DNA of 64,000 nt, taken from positions 124,001 to 188,000 of the forward strand of contig JARGPR010000006.1 in assembly GCA_029210125.1 (NCBI GenBank). Reading direction: 5' to 3'. Source of the DNA: Pseudomonadales bacterium. Its GTDB lineage: Bacteria; Pseudomonadota; Gammaproteobacteria; Pseudomonadales; JAHRWD01. Under the pieces are notes generated by a model. That model was not told where the DNA came from, did no database searches, and saw only the letters and a list, made by a program, of their open reading frames with translations. This document shows, one piece after another, positions 45,251 through 52,683 of this stretch. Every line of letters begins with the position of its first letter. The stretch's first letter is position 1. The position numbers and the translations under genes were made by a program.

Positions 45251-46420
45251 TTATTGGGTAACACTCGGCCTTGCGGCAATGGTGACCTCACAGTGTTCTT
45301 CAATACCGTTGCGAATCACGCCAATGTCAAGCCGTTGCCCTGGTGTTGACTTGGTGATTTGTTCAACCGCATCGCGGCCATTGTTTATAAAGTTACCATT
45401 CAGGCTGACTATTATATCTCCCGCTGTGAGTCCGGCTTGGTGTGCTGGGCTATTTCGCTGGACCCGCTCAATCAAGATGCAATTGCGGGGGATAATTCCC
45501 TCTGTGGTGGTTTGGTTGACGAGGATTTCCCGCGCATCAATACCTAACCAGCCACGTGTTACATGGCCTTCGTTCACCAGCGCGAGCAGGATATCTCTTG
45601 CGTAATCCGATGGAATAGCAAAGCCAATACCCTGGGAGCCGCCAGAGTGGGAAAAAATTGCGGTATTGATTCCAATAAGCGTGCCATTTGCGTCAATCAA
45701 CGCACCGCCAGAGTTTCCCGGATTAATAGCTGCATCGGTTTGGATAAAGTTTTCAAATTGATTTAAACCTAGTCCCGCGCGTCCGGTAGCGCTGATAATA
45801 CCCATGGTTACGGTTTGACCAACCCCAAAAGGGTTGCCGATTGCAAACACCACATCGCCAACCTCAACCCGGTGTTCGCGAGCTAGTTTTATTGTTGTCA
45901 GACCATCCAAATTGATTTTAAGTACCGCCAGATCGGATTCGATATCCGCACCTATCAAAGTGGCGTTGCTGTTTCGACCATCCTGCAGCATCACGACAAT
46001 ATCATCAGCCTCTTTGATGACGTGATAGTTGGTTAAAATGTACCCCTGTTCGCTCACGATAACCCCTGAGCCCAAACTGCTCTGGGTGCTTTTCTTTTGG
46101 GGTAACGCACCGGAGCCAAAAAATTGCCGAAAAAACGGATCATTTAGAAGGGGGATCTGTTTCCGGGTAATAGTTTTTTGTGTGTAGATATTCACCACTG
46201 CGGGGGTCGCCATGCCAATGGCGTCGGAGTAGGAAACGATACCTCTTTGCGCGCTACCCAGCGCAGTATTGGCAACGCTGTTTCCAGCTATATCAGTACC
46301 GCTAACCGATTCTGGATGATCGAATATCGACACCGAGTTGGGTTGCAGTAAAATAACACCTAACCCCACAATCAATCCGATGATGGTAGGGATAGCAAAA
46401 TAACGTATCGATGAATTCAT
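45251..46420 (-). CDS. algW: Periplasmic serine protease AlgW/DegS family
   Basis: A 389-residue protease from ATG 46420; the frame extends to 46489, but the shorter start places the membrane anchor at the N-terminus as usual. One membrane helix (about 7-26), a trypsin-like domain with His133 (TNYHVI), Asp163 (ESDLAVL) and Ser237 (INPGNSGGAL), then one PDZ domain (about 285-375). AlgW/DegS proteases sense misfolded outer-membrane proteins and cleave the anti-sigma factor (MucA/RseA) to free the envelope-stress sigma factor. The divergent Nif3-like gene and nearby zapG match pseudomonad gene order. Confidence 0.92.
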   Translation of the reverse strand: MNSSIRYFAIPTIIGLIVGLGVILLQPNSVSIFDHPESVSGTDIAGNSVANTALGSAQRGIVSYSDAIGMATPAVVNIYTQKTITRKQIPLLNDPFFRQFFGSGALPQKKSTQSSLGSGVIVSEQGYILTNYHVIKEADDIVVMLQDGRNSNATLIGADIESDLAVLKINLDGLTTIKLAREHRVEVGDVVFAIGNPFGVGQTVTMGIISATGRAGLGLNQFENFIQTDAAINPGNSGGALIDANGTLIGINTAIFSHSGGSQGIGFAIPSDYARDILLALVNEGHVTRGWLGIDAREILVNQTTTEGIIPRNCILIERVQRNSPAHQAGLTAGDIIVSLNGNFINNGRDAVEQITKSTPGQRLDIGVIRNGIEEHCEVTIAARPSVTQ

Positions 46421-46538
46421 GAATGTTTTACTCGGTACCAGGGTTCGGCTTATCGCTGAGAAATAGACCATTATATCTTTCGCTCGCAACCCTGAACACG
46501 AACATTTTTTTTCATGCCGTCAAGGAAATACACCTACT

Positions 46539-47306
46539 ATGAGCATTGAACTATCACAATTGGTAACTGCTGCAGATCAATTGTTAGAGCCAAAACAGTG
46601 GCAAGATTACTGCCCAAACGGCCTGCAAATACAAGGTAATAATAGAGTTAAAAGGCTTGTTTCTGGTGTTACCGCCTGTCAGGCACTACTCGACGAGGCT
46701 GTGGCAATAGAGGCAGATGCCATTTTGGTCCATCACGGATACTTCTGGAAAGGCGAAACTCCCGAGTTAGTGGGTAGCAAATATACGCGCATCAAAACCC
46801 TGCTGGACAATGACATTAGTTTGTTGGCATACCACCTGCCGCTAGATGGCCACAACATATACGGGAACAATGCCCAGCTTGCTAAACTGCTTGATTTTGA
46901 AACAGTTGGCAAGCTGGATGATGAAGACCCTAACAATGTTGGCTTTTATGGGCGGCTCAAACAGCCACAATCCGGAGCTGAATTGACCAGTTTGATTGAG
47001 CGGCGGTTGAATCGAAGACCTTTGCATGTCGATGGGAGCAGCAGCAACACTTTGATCGAAACCATTGGTTGGTGTTCCGGTGGCGCTCAGTCAATGATTG
47101 ATCTGGCGATAGATCGAGGGCTTGATGCGTATTTAACGGGAGAGGTATCGGAGCAAACCTTTCATCAAGCACGGGAGGCTGGGATTCATTTTTTTGCCGC
47201 TGGCCACCATGCTACTGAACGATATGGCGTTCAAGCAGTTGGAAAGTACCTGGCCGACGCGCTTTGCATAGAGCATCGGTTTGTTGATATAGACAACCCG
47301 GTCTGA
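46539..47306 (+). CDS. Nif3-like dinuclear metal centre protein (YbgI family)
   Basis: A 255-residue Nif3 family protein. Metal ligands appear in LVHHGYFWKGE (about 66-76), YHLPLDGH (about 97-104) and the late GHHATERYG (about 224-232). YCPNGLQIQG near the start is the family signature. Members form toroidal hexamers with two metals per subunit, and their cell role is poorly defined, although often named GTP cyclohydrolase 1 type 2. It lies divergent to algW with 118 bases between the start codons. Confidence 0.92.
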   Translation: MSIELSQLVTAADQLLEPKQWQDYCPNGLQIQGNNRVKRLVSGVTACQALLDEAVAIEADAILVHHGYFWKGETPELVGSKYTRIKTLLDNDISLLAYHLPLDGHNIYGNNAQLAKLLDFETVGKLDDEDPNNVGFYGRLKQPQSGAELTSLIERRLNRRPLHVDGSSSNTLIETIGWCSGGAQSMIDLAIDRGLDAYLTGEVSEQTFHQAREAGIHFFAAGHHATERYGVQAVGKYLADALCIEHRFVDIDNPV

Positions 47307-47360
47307 GCAGCCTTTTATATTGTTAACTTAGGAGTAATGGCAGCTAGTATCTGAGCTATC

Positions 47361-47813
47361 TTATTTGACGCTATCGTCACTATTGAGCCCAAAATCTTCA
47401 GATAGCATGCCAGTTTGATCCGGTTGTTTTGGAGCATAATCCTTGGCGGGGCCGGTCGGCTCAGGATTGATATCCCGTGCATCGTCTGCGGCAATCAGTT
47501 TGGATACATTTTCACGAGCTTCCAGAACCTGGGTCGCCGCATCCTCGTCACAAAGTGATTGTGCCCCGGAGGAAAGGTGATCGTATACTTCTTTATAAGT
47601 AAGTGTCAGCTTATTCACAAGATCAGCAGTGGTCACAAAATGTTCATTAATTTGTAACTGTTGGTCTTCGAGTTTTTTATTCAACGCGGCAAACTCTCTC
47701 TTGGATTTTATCGCTCCATCCTTGGTTGGCGAGAAAAAAGCCCAAAATCCGACAGCACCTATAGCTACTCCAACTACACCTGCAATGCCGACAACAAGCC
47801 AAATATTATCCAT
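47361..47813 (-). CDS. zapG: ZapG/YhcB family cell-envelope protein (DUF1043)
   Basis: A 150-residue protein. An N-terminal membrane helix (about 5-27), a charged coiled-coil (about 35-75, REFAALNKKLEDQQLQINEHF), the conserved LTLTYKEVYDHLSSGAQSLC (about 69-88), and a Pro-rich disordered tail. YhcB/ZapG takes part in division and envelope growth in E. coli. Its position near algW and the Nif3-like gene is a common gammaproteobacterial arrangement. Confidence 0.88.
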   Translation of the reverse strand: MDNIWLVVGIAGVVGVAIGAVGFWAFFSPTKDGAIKSKREFAALNKKLEDQQLQINEHFVTTADLVNKLTLTYKEVYDHLSSGAQSLCDEDAATQVLEARENVSKLIAADDARDINPEPTGPAKDYAPKQPDQTGMLSEDFGLNSDDSVK

Positions 47814-47997
47814 CTATGTACTACCTGATTAGTCCGGGAACGGACAACTAAAAAATACCAAAGACTCTGTGAAATTCAGCGATTAACTTCAATGACCAAT
47901 GACCAAAAATCTCAGCGTTAATGATGAGGATAGCCCAACCTAACGGAGCATTCCAGCGTGTTTTTAAACAGGCATTAATTTTCGATGTTGGTCGCAC

Positions 47998-48036
47998 AAA
48001 AAATGGGCAGCTGTTTTTACTAGCTGCCCATTTTTT
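47998..48036. terminator. Intrinsic terminator after acyl-CoA dehydrogenase gene
   Basis: TGGGCAGCT pairs with AGCTGCCCA around a short loop, flanked by a run of A on the left and TTTTTT on the right. It lies 19 bases past the stop of the minus-strand acyl-CoA dehydrogenase gene and can act in both directions. Confidence 0.9.
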
Positions 48037-48054
48037 GTATCTGACGAGGTGAAC

Positions 48055-49215
48055 TTAATATGACTTGGGCATACCCAAAATATGTTCACCAATAAAGTTA
48101 AGGTTCATTTCACGGTTGATTGGAGCGATTTTTCCAAGCCGTGCGCCGATGAAGTGGTCCAGCATATCCATGCTTTCTGTAAAACCATAACCACCATGTA
48201 CCTGCATTGCCGCGTCGGCCGCCTTAAAGTTAGCCTCTGCTGCAGTGAATTTGGCAATATTTGCAAACTCGCCGGCATTTTCACCCGCATCCTGAGCCCA
48301 CGCGGCCTTTCGTGTCATTAGTGAAGCGGTTTCAAGCAAGGCTTTCGCTTCAGCTAAAGGGTGTTGTAGTCCCTGATACGCGGAGATAGGCCGATCAAAA
48401 ATGATTCGTTCATTGGCATATTCAACTGCTCGTTTGATCACGTAACGACCTGAGCCGACTGCCCCCGATGCAACGATAATCCGTTCAGGGTTGAGTGAGT
48501 CAAACAGGACATTAAGACCTTTGCCAACTTCTCCAAGTACATTTTCCTTGGGGATTCTTACATTGTTAAAATAAACAAAAAACTGGCCAGCAGTACCCGC
48601 CAGTTTTGTGTCCATCTGATCGTAGGTCAGGCCCGGTGTGTCGACATCTATCACAAACAGCGTTAAACCTTTCTTTCTGGTGTCGTGATCTGAATAGGAC
48701 TCTGTACGTGCAACCACCAGCATTTTGTTAACATGGTTCACTGCGCTAATGAAAAGTTTTGAGCCGTTTAGAATAAAATCATCACCGTCAGCTTTTGCCA
48801 ATGATTTCATTTTGAAGGTATTGGTGCCGGCATTGGGTTCGGTGATGGCAAAACAGCAGCGACTGGTACCTATGGCCATATCGGGTAGCCAGCGCTCTTT
48901 TTGCTCTTCGGTGCCGTGCTTGCCAATAACCGGGATCGCGATCCCTTGGTTGACAACGAAATAAAGCGGTGCAACGCCATGTTCAGCTAGACGCTCCTGT
49001 AAAAGTGAAAGTGCAGTTACGCCCATACCTGCGCCACCGTATTCGGATGGACAGCTTATCCCCAGGAAACCTTGGTCGCCCATCTCGTCCCACATCTCCT
49101 GAGGGAAGGTCTTCTCTTTGGAATGCTCTAACATATATTCGCGATTGAATTTGGTGGCGATTTTATCCGCCGAATCGAGAATCATTTGGTGCTCATCAGA
49201 TAATGAAAAATCCAT
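48055..49215 (-). CDS. Acyl-CoA dehydrogenase
   Basis: A 386-residue acyl-CoA dehydrogenase from ATG 49215, supported by AAGGGATATAAAC; the frame extends to 49254. The FAD-contact segment is FAITEPNAGTNT (122-133). The usual C-terminal YEGT-Glu motif is absent: the corresponding stretch reads APINREMNLNFIGEHILGMP. Instead Glu244 in NPERIIVASG sits where isovaleryl-CoA and long-chain acyl-CoA dehydrogenases hold their catalytic base. This points to a branched or long acyl substrate. It is divergent from the F420 operon (203-base gap), but no functional link is evident. Confidence 0.88.
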   Translation of the reverse strand: MDFSLSDEHQMILDSADKIATKFNREYMLEHSKEKTFPQEMWDEMGDQGFLGISCPSEYGGAGMGVTALSLLQERLAEHGVAPLYFVVNQGIAIPVIGKHGTEEQKERWLPDMAIGTSRCCFAITEPNAGTNTFKMKSLAKADGDDFILNGSKLFISAVNHVNKMLVVARTESYSDHDTRKKGLTLFVIDVDTPGLTYDQMDTKLAGTAGQFFVYFNNVRIPKENVLGEVGKGLNVLFDSLNPERIIVASGAVGSGRYVIKRAVEYANERIIFDRPISAYQGLQHPLAEAKALLETASLMTRKAAWAQDAGENAGEFANIAKFTAAEANFKAADAAMQVHGGYGFTESMDMLDHFIGARLGKIAPINREMNLNFIGEHILGMPKSY

Positions 49216-49418
49216 GTTTATATCCCTTTTTTTGTAAGTGAGTTTCAATCTCAAATCTGCTCATGCTTAGCTTGCATTTTAAAAACAGACTGAATTCAGT
49301 TTACGGCTGTAGAAAAAACATATCCACCCGCAAAAAAGATCTGAATCAAAGGATCGGCTTTTCTATGGCTGATCTATTGTAGAATGAAGTTTTTTTGGGG
49401 CAGACTGGATAAATAGCT

Positions 49419-50096
49419 ATGACGATTGATCAACCTGTAATTGCAATTTTGGGTGGCTCTGGCGCACTGGGTAGTGGACTGGCATGGCGCTGGGCGGCGG
49501 CGGGTTTGCCAGTGATCATCGGTTCCCGTAATCAGCACAAAGCAGAGGCTGCGGTTACCGAAATTTCAAAACAGTATGAGGTTACACTCAAAGCAGGGCT
49601 CGATAACCGTGCTGCGGCAGAAGCAGGGGATATATTGGTACTCACCGTGCCTTTTCATCACCAAACTGATCTGTTAAATGAGATCAAGGAATTTGCCCAG
49701 GGTAAAATTTTTATTGATGTCACCGTACCGTTGGTGCCGCCCAAGGTAACGCGGGTACAGATGCCGAAGGAGGGCTCTGCAGCGCTAATCACCCAAAACA
49801 TATTGGGTGAAAATGTGAATGTGGTGTCAGCATTTCAAAACGTTGCAGCAGCCAATTTGCAGGCCAAAGGGTCGGTTGACTGTGATGTGCTGGTCACCGG
49901 AGATGACCTAAAGGCGCGCGAAAAAGTGATTGAACTTGCGAAACTGGCAGGTATTCAGGCATATCATGCGGGCCCACTGGATAACTCCGTAGCTGCGGAA
50001 GCACTCACTTCGATACTTATTCATATTAATAAACGCTATAAAGGGCATGCTGGTATTCGGGTTTCAGGTCTGGGTTCCAGATCTGACTCAGAGTGA
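49419..50096 (+). CDS. npdG: F420-dependent NADP oxidoreductase
   Basis: A 225-residue reductase passing hydride between reduced F420 and NADP. A Rossmann motif (AILGGSGALGSGLAWRWA, about 9-26) and IGSRN (about 33-37, the NADP phosphate pocket) are followed by LTVPFHHQ and DVTVPLVPP, AFQNVAAANL and the C-terminal PLDNSVAAEALTSILIHIN, all typical of archaeal and actinobacterial Fno/NpdG. It is the first gene of the F420 operon and the only F420-using enzyme recognised here. The next gene begins within 40 bases. Confidence 0.92.
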   Translation: MTIDQPVIAILGGSGALGSGLAWRWAAAGLPVIIGSRNQHKAEAAVTEISKQYEVTLKAGLDNRAAAEAGDILVLTVPFHHQTDLLNEIKEFAQGKIFIDVTVPLVPPKVTRVQMPKEGSAALITQNILGENVNVVSAFQNVAAANLQAKGSVDCDVLVTGDDLKAREKVIELAKLAGIQAYHAGPLDNSVAAEALTSILIHINKRYKGHAGIRVSGLGSRSDSE

Positions 50097-50133
50097 AATG
50101 TGGGGCGAGATAAACAGCGAAATGAACAGCGAC

Positions 50134-50934
50134 ATGAGTGATGAATTACAACTATTCGCATTAAAAAATATCCCATTGATCGAACCGGGGGACCATTTGG
50201 ATGAGGTCATTATTGATGCGCTTAAAGCCAATGGCTTCACACTTCAGTCGGGTGATCTGATTGTCATTGCCCAAAAAATCGTCTCAAAATCTGAAGATCG
50301 GTATCGGAATCTGGCTTCGGTGACCGTATCGGAACAGGCTATAAAATTAGCGCAACAGGTTGGTAAAGACCCACGTTTGGTAGAGTTGATTCTGTCTGAA
50401 TCCCAACAAGTGATCCGTGCGATACCGGGAGTGTTAATCGTGCAGCATCGGCTCGGGCTTATTCATGCCAATGCTGGAATCGATCATTCTAATATCAGCA
50501 ATGGTTATGCAAACAATGAAGCTGAATTTGAGGCAGATACGCGCGTATTGCTATTGCCAAAAAACCCCGACCAATCGGCGCAAAGGCTTCGTGAACAGCT
50601 AAAAAGCAGGACAGGAATGGATGTGGGCGTAGTGATTAACGATAGTGTTGGCCGAGCCTGGCGTAAAGGCACCATGGGGCTTGCGATTGGCGTGTCTGGT
50701 GTCGAGCCGTTACGGGATTTATGTGGTCAATCTGACCTGTTTGGCCAACAATTACAGGCCACCGAATTGGGCTATGCTGATGAATTGGCCAGCGCGGCAT
50801 CCTTGTTGATGGGGCAGGCGAATGAAGCTAGACCGGTCGTGCTGATCAGAGGTGCATCCCAGGGTAGCCCGGCGGAGCGAGAGCGAGGAGCACGGAGTTT
50901 GCAGCGGGAAGCGGAGCGAGACCTGTTTCGATGA
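50134..50934 (+). CDS. cofE: F420-0:gamma-glutamyl ligase CofE (FbiB N-domain type)
   Basis: Adds glutamate residues to F420-0 using GTP. From ATG 50134 it is 266 residues and starts SDELQLFALKNIPLIEPGDHL, the family opening; ATG 50098, right after the npdG stop, is an alternative. VIAQKIVSKSEDRY (GTP region), SNGYANNEAEFEADTRVLLLP and VVINDSVGRAWRKGTMGLAIG are family motifs. It lacks the C-terminal FMN reductase domain found in actinobacterial FbiB. Its stop overlaps the cofD start (ATGA). Confidence 0.93.
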   Translation: MSDELQLFALKNIPLIEPGDHLDEVIIDALKANGFTLQSGDLIVIAQKIVSKSEDRYRNLASVTVSEQAIKLAQQVGKDPRLVELILSESQQVIRAIPGVLIVQHRLGLIHANAGIDHSNISNGYANNEAEFEADTRVLLLPKNPDQSAQRLREQLKSRTGMDVGVVINDSVGRAWRKGTMGLAIGVSGVEPLRDLCGQSDLFGQQLQATELGYADELASAASLLMGQANEARPVVLIRGASQGSPAERERGARSLQREAERDLFR

Positions 50935-51941
50935 GTTTAAAACCTGAGCAGACTGTATTGGCATTATCCGGTGGTGTGGGCGGTGCAAAGCTGGCGCTGG
51001 GTTTAACCAGGCTTTTACCGCCTGAACAGCTATCAATAGTAATCAACAGCGGCGACGACTTTGACCACCTTGGTTTGCACATCAGTCCCGATATTGATAC
51101 CCACCTATATGCCCTGTCTGGTCGCGATAACCCGCAAACGGGTTGGGGCCAGCGAGATGAAACCTGGAGTTTCATGGAGTCGATCCGGGAGCTTAAGGGC
51201 GAAGACTGGTTTCAGCTTGGGGATCGGGATTTGGCATTGCATGTATTGCGTACTCAGCACCTCAAACAGGGCCGCAGCCTCACAGAAATTACCCAATCCT
51301 TTGCAGAAGCCTTTGGGATTGAGCATACCTTGATTCCTATGAGTGATGATCCGGTTCGTACCATTGTGAAAACCAAAGTCAAAACCCCGGTCACGAATAC
51401 CAAGACCGGGATGGCTGAAGTCGAAGATTTACCCTTCCAGCGCTACTTTGTTGAACAGCGCTGTCAGCCCGAGGTAGCCGGCTTCTGTTTTGAAGGGATT
51501 GAATCTGCAGCCGCATCCCCCGATTTTGTGAAGCGGTTAAACGATTCAAATCTCGCTGCAGTCGTTATTTGTCCGTCAAACCCCTACGTCAGCATCGATC
51601 CGATTCTTTTATTGCCCGCTGTTAGGCAGGCATTAATAAACAGCCCTGCAAAAGTAATCGCTGTCTCGCCGATTGTGGGTGGAGTAGCTGTTAAAGGCCC
51701 TGCTGCAAAAATGATGGCGGAACTGGAAATACCCGCTTCCCCTTTATCCATCGCGGCCCATTACCATGACCTTTTAGATGGTTTGGTGATCGACCAATTG
51801 GATCGTAGTCAGGGACAAGCGATACGAGCAACCGGACTACCTGTTCTGGTTACCGATACTATGATGGTTAATTTAGATATAAAACAATCGCTTGCTGAGG
51901 CTGCGTTAGAGTTTGCATTGAATTTGAACTCAGATGACTAA
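50931..51941 (+). CDS. cofD: F420 phospholactate/PEP transferase CofD (FbiA)
   Basis: Joins the guanylylated three-carbon acid to the deazaflavin Fo to give F420-0 or its dehydro form. The 336-residue protein shows ALSGGVGGAKLALGL (about 12-26), VINSGDDFDHLGLHISPDIDTHLYALSG (about 37-64) and late VAVSPIVGG.AVKGPA (about 243-258), which are CofD hallmarks. It overlaps cofE by four bases (ATGA) and cofC by eight, so translation is coupled across the operon. Confidence 0.94.
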   Translation: MSLKPEQTVLALSGGVGGAKLALGLTRLLPPEQLSIVINSGDDFDHLGLHISPDIDTHLYALSGRDNPQTGWGQRDETWSFMESIRELKGEDWFQLGDRDLALHVLRTQHLKQGRSLTEITQSFAEAFGIEHTLIPMSDDPVRTIVKTKVKTPVTNTKTGMAEVEDLPFQRYFVEQRCQPEVAGFCFEGIESAAASPDFVKRLNDSNLAAVVICPSNPYVSIDPILLLPAVRQALINSPAKVIAVSPIVGGVAVKGPAAKMMAELEIPASPLSIAAHYHDLLDGLVIDQLDRSQGQAIRATGLPVLVTDTMMVNLDIKQSLAEAALEFALNLNSDD

Positions 51942-52683
51942 TCTTTCAACCTGGGCCGTAGTTCCCGTTAAATCCTTCGCCGAAGCAAAGAGCCGTTTAT
52001 CTGATTTTTTGGATAGCTCCACTCGCAGAAATCTGGCCTTGGCAATGCTAGAGGATGCCCTGGTTACCTTGAGCGCAATTGAGCCGATAGATCGAGTGCT
52101 GATTGTTTCCAGCGAGCCTCAGGCTGCTGAGCTAGCTGATTTGTATGGAGCAGTGATATTGCGGGAACCCGTTGATACGGATGTAAACGCGAGCCTGGAC
52201 ACAGGTTTGAACAGGGCGATAAAGCATGCTGCAAATTTTTTGCTACAACAGAGCGTCGAGCGAATGCTGGTGTTGCCTGCGGATATACCGCTGATGAACC
52301 CAGAAGATGTTCGAGCACTCACTGCGCAGAGCATCGCTACTGATGACAAAAGCCAGAACCTTGCGTTGGTATCTGACCAGAAAGCTGATGGCACCAATGC
52401 GCTGTTGGTTTCACCTCCAAATTTGATTCAGTTCAGCTATGGCCAACACAGTTATCAACGCCACTTGCAGCAGGGGAAACAATTGAACGCGAATCTCTCT
52501 CTCCCCAATTTACCATCCTTTTGTCTAGATATTGATACGCCGGATGATCTGCATTCTCTGCTGCTTAATCAGCATAAATTAAGAGCAGATTGCCGTACCC
52601 TACAATGGTTAAATCACAACTTCAGCAAAGGAGTATTGAACCCATCCTTCGATGCTGTGGGTCTGAAGGAGCAGCGGTTATGA
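51934..52683 (+). CDS. cofC: Phospholactate/PEP guanylyltransferase CofC (FbiD)
   Basis: A 249-residue nucleotidyltransferase activating 2-phospholactate, phosphoenolpyruvate or 3-phosphoglycerate with GTP. The opening WAVVPVKSFAEAKSRLSDFL (about 7-26) gives the GTP-binding Lys motif, LVLPADIPLMNPEDV (about 112-126) the metal-binding Asp, and SFCLDIDTPDDL (about 193-204) the late Asp. The acid used cannot be read from sequence by eye. Its stop codon overlaps the next start as ATGA. Confidence 0.9.
   Translation: MTNLSTWAVVPVKSFAEAKSRLSDFLDSSTRRNLALAMLEDALVTLSAIEPIDRVLIVSSEPQAAELADLYGAVILREPVDTDVNASLDTGLNRAIKHAANFLLQQSVERMLVLPADIPLMNPEDVRALTAQSIATDDKSQNLALVSDQKADGTNALLVSPPNLIQFSYGQHSYQRHLQQGKQLNANLSLPNLPSFCLDIDTPDDLHSLLLNQHKLRADCRTLQWLNHNFSKGVLNPSFDAVGLKEQRL

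Noticed and set aside
50047-50133. Upstream in-frame starts for cofE
   Set aside because: The extension is mostly the npdG 3' end read in another frame; the CofE fold begins right after ATG 50134. ATG 50098 remains a weaker alternative.
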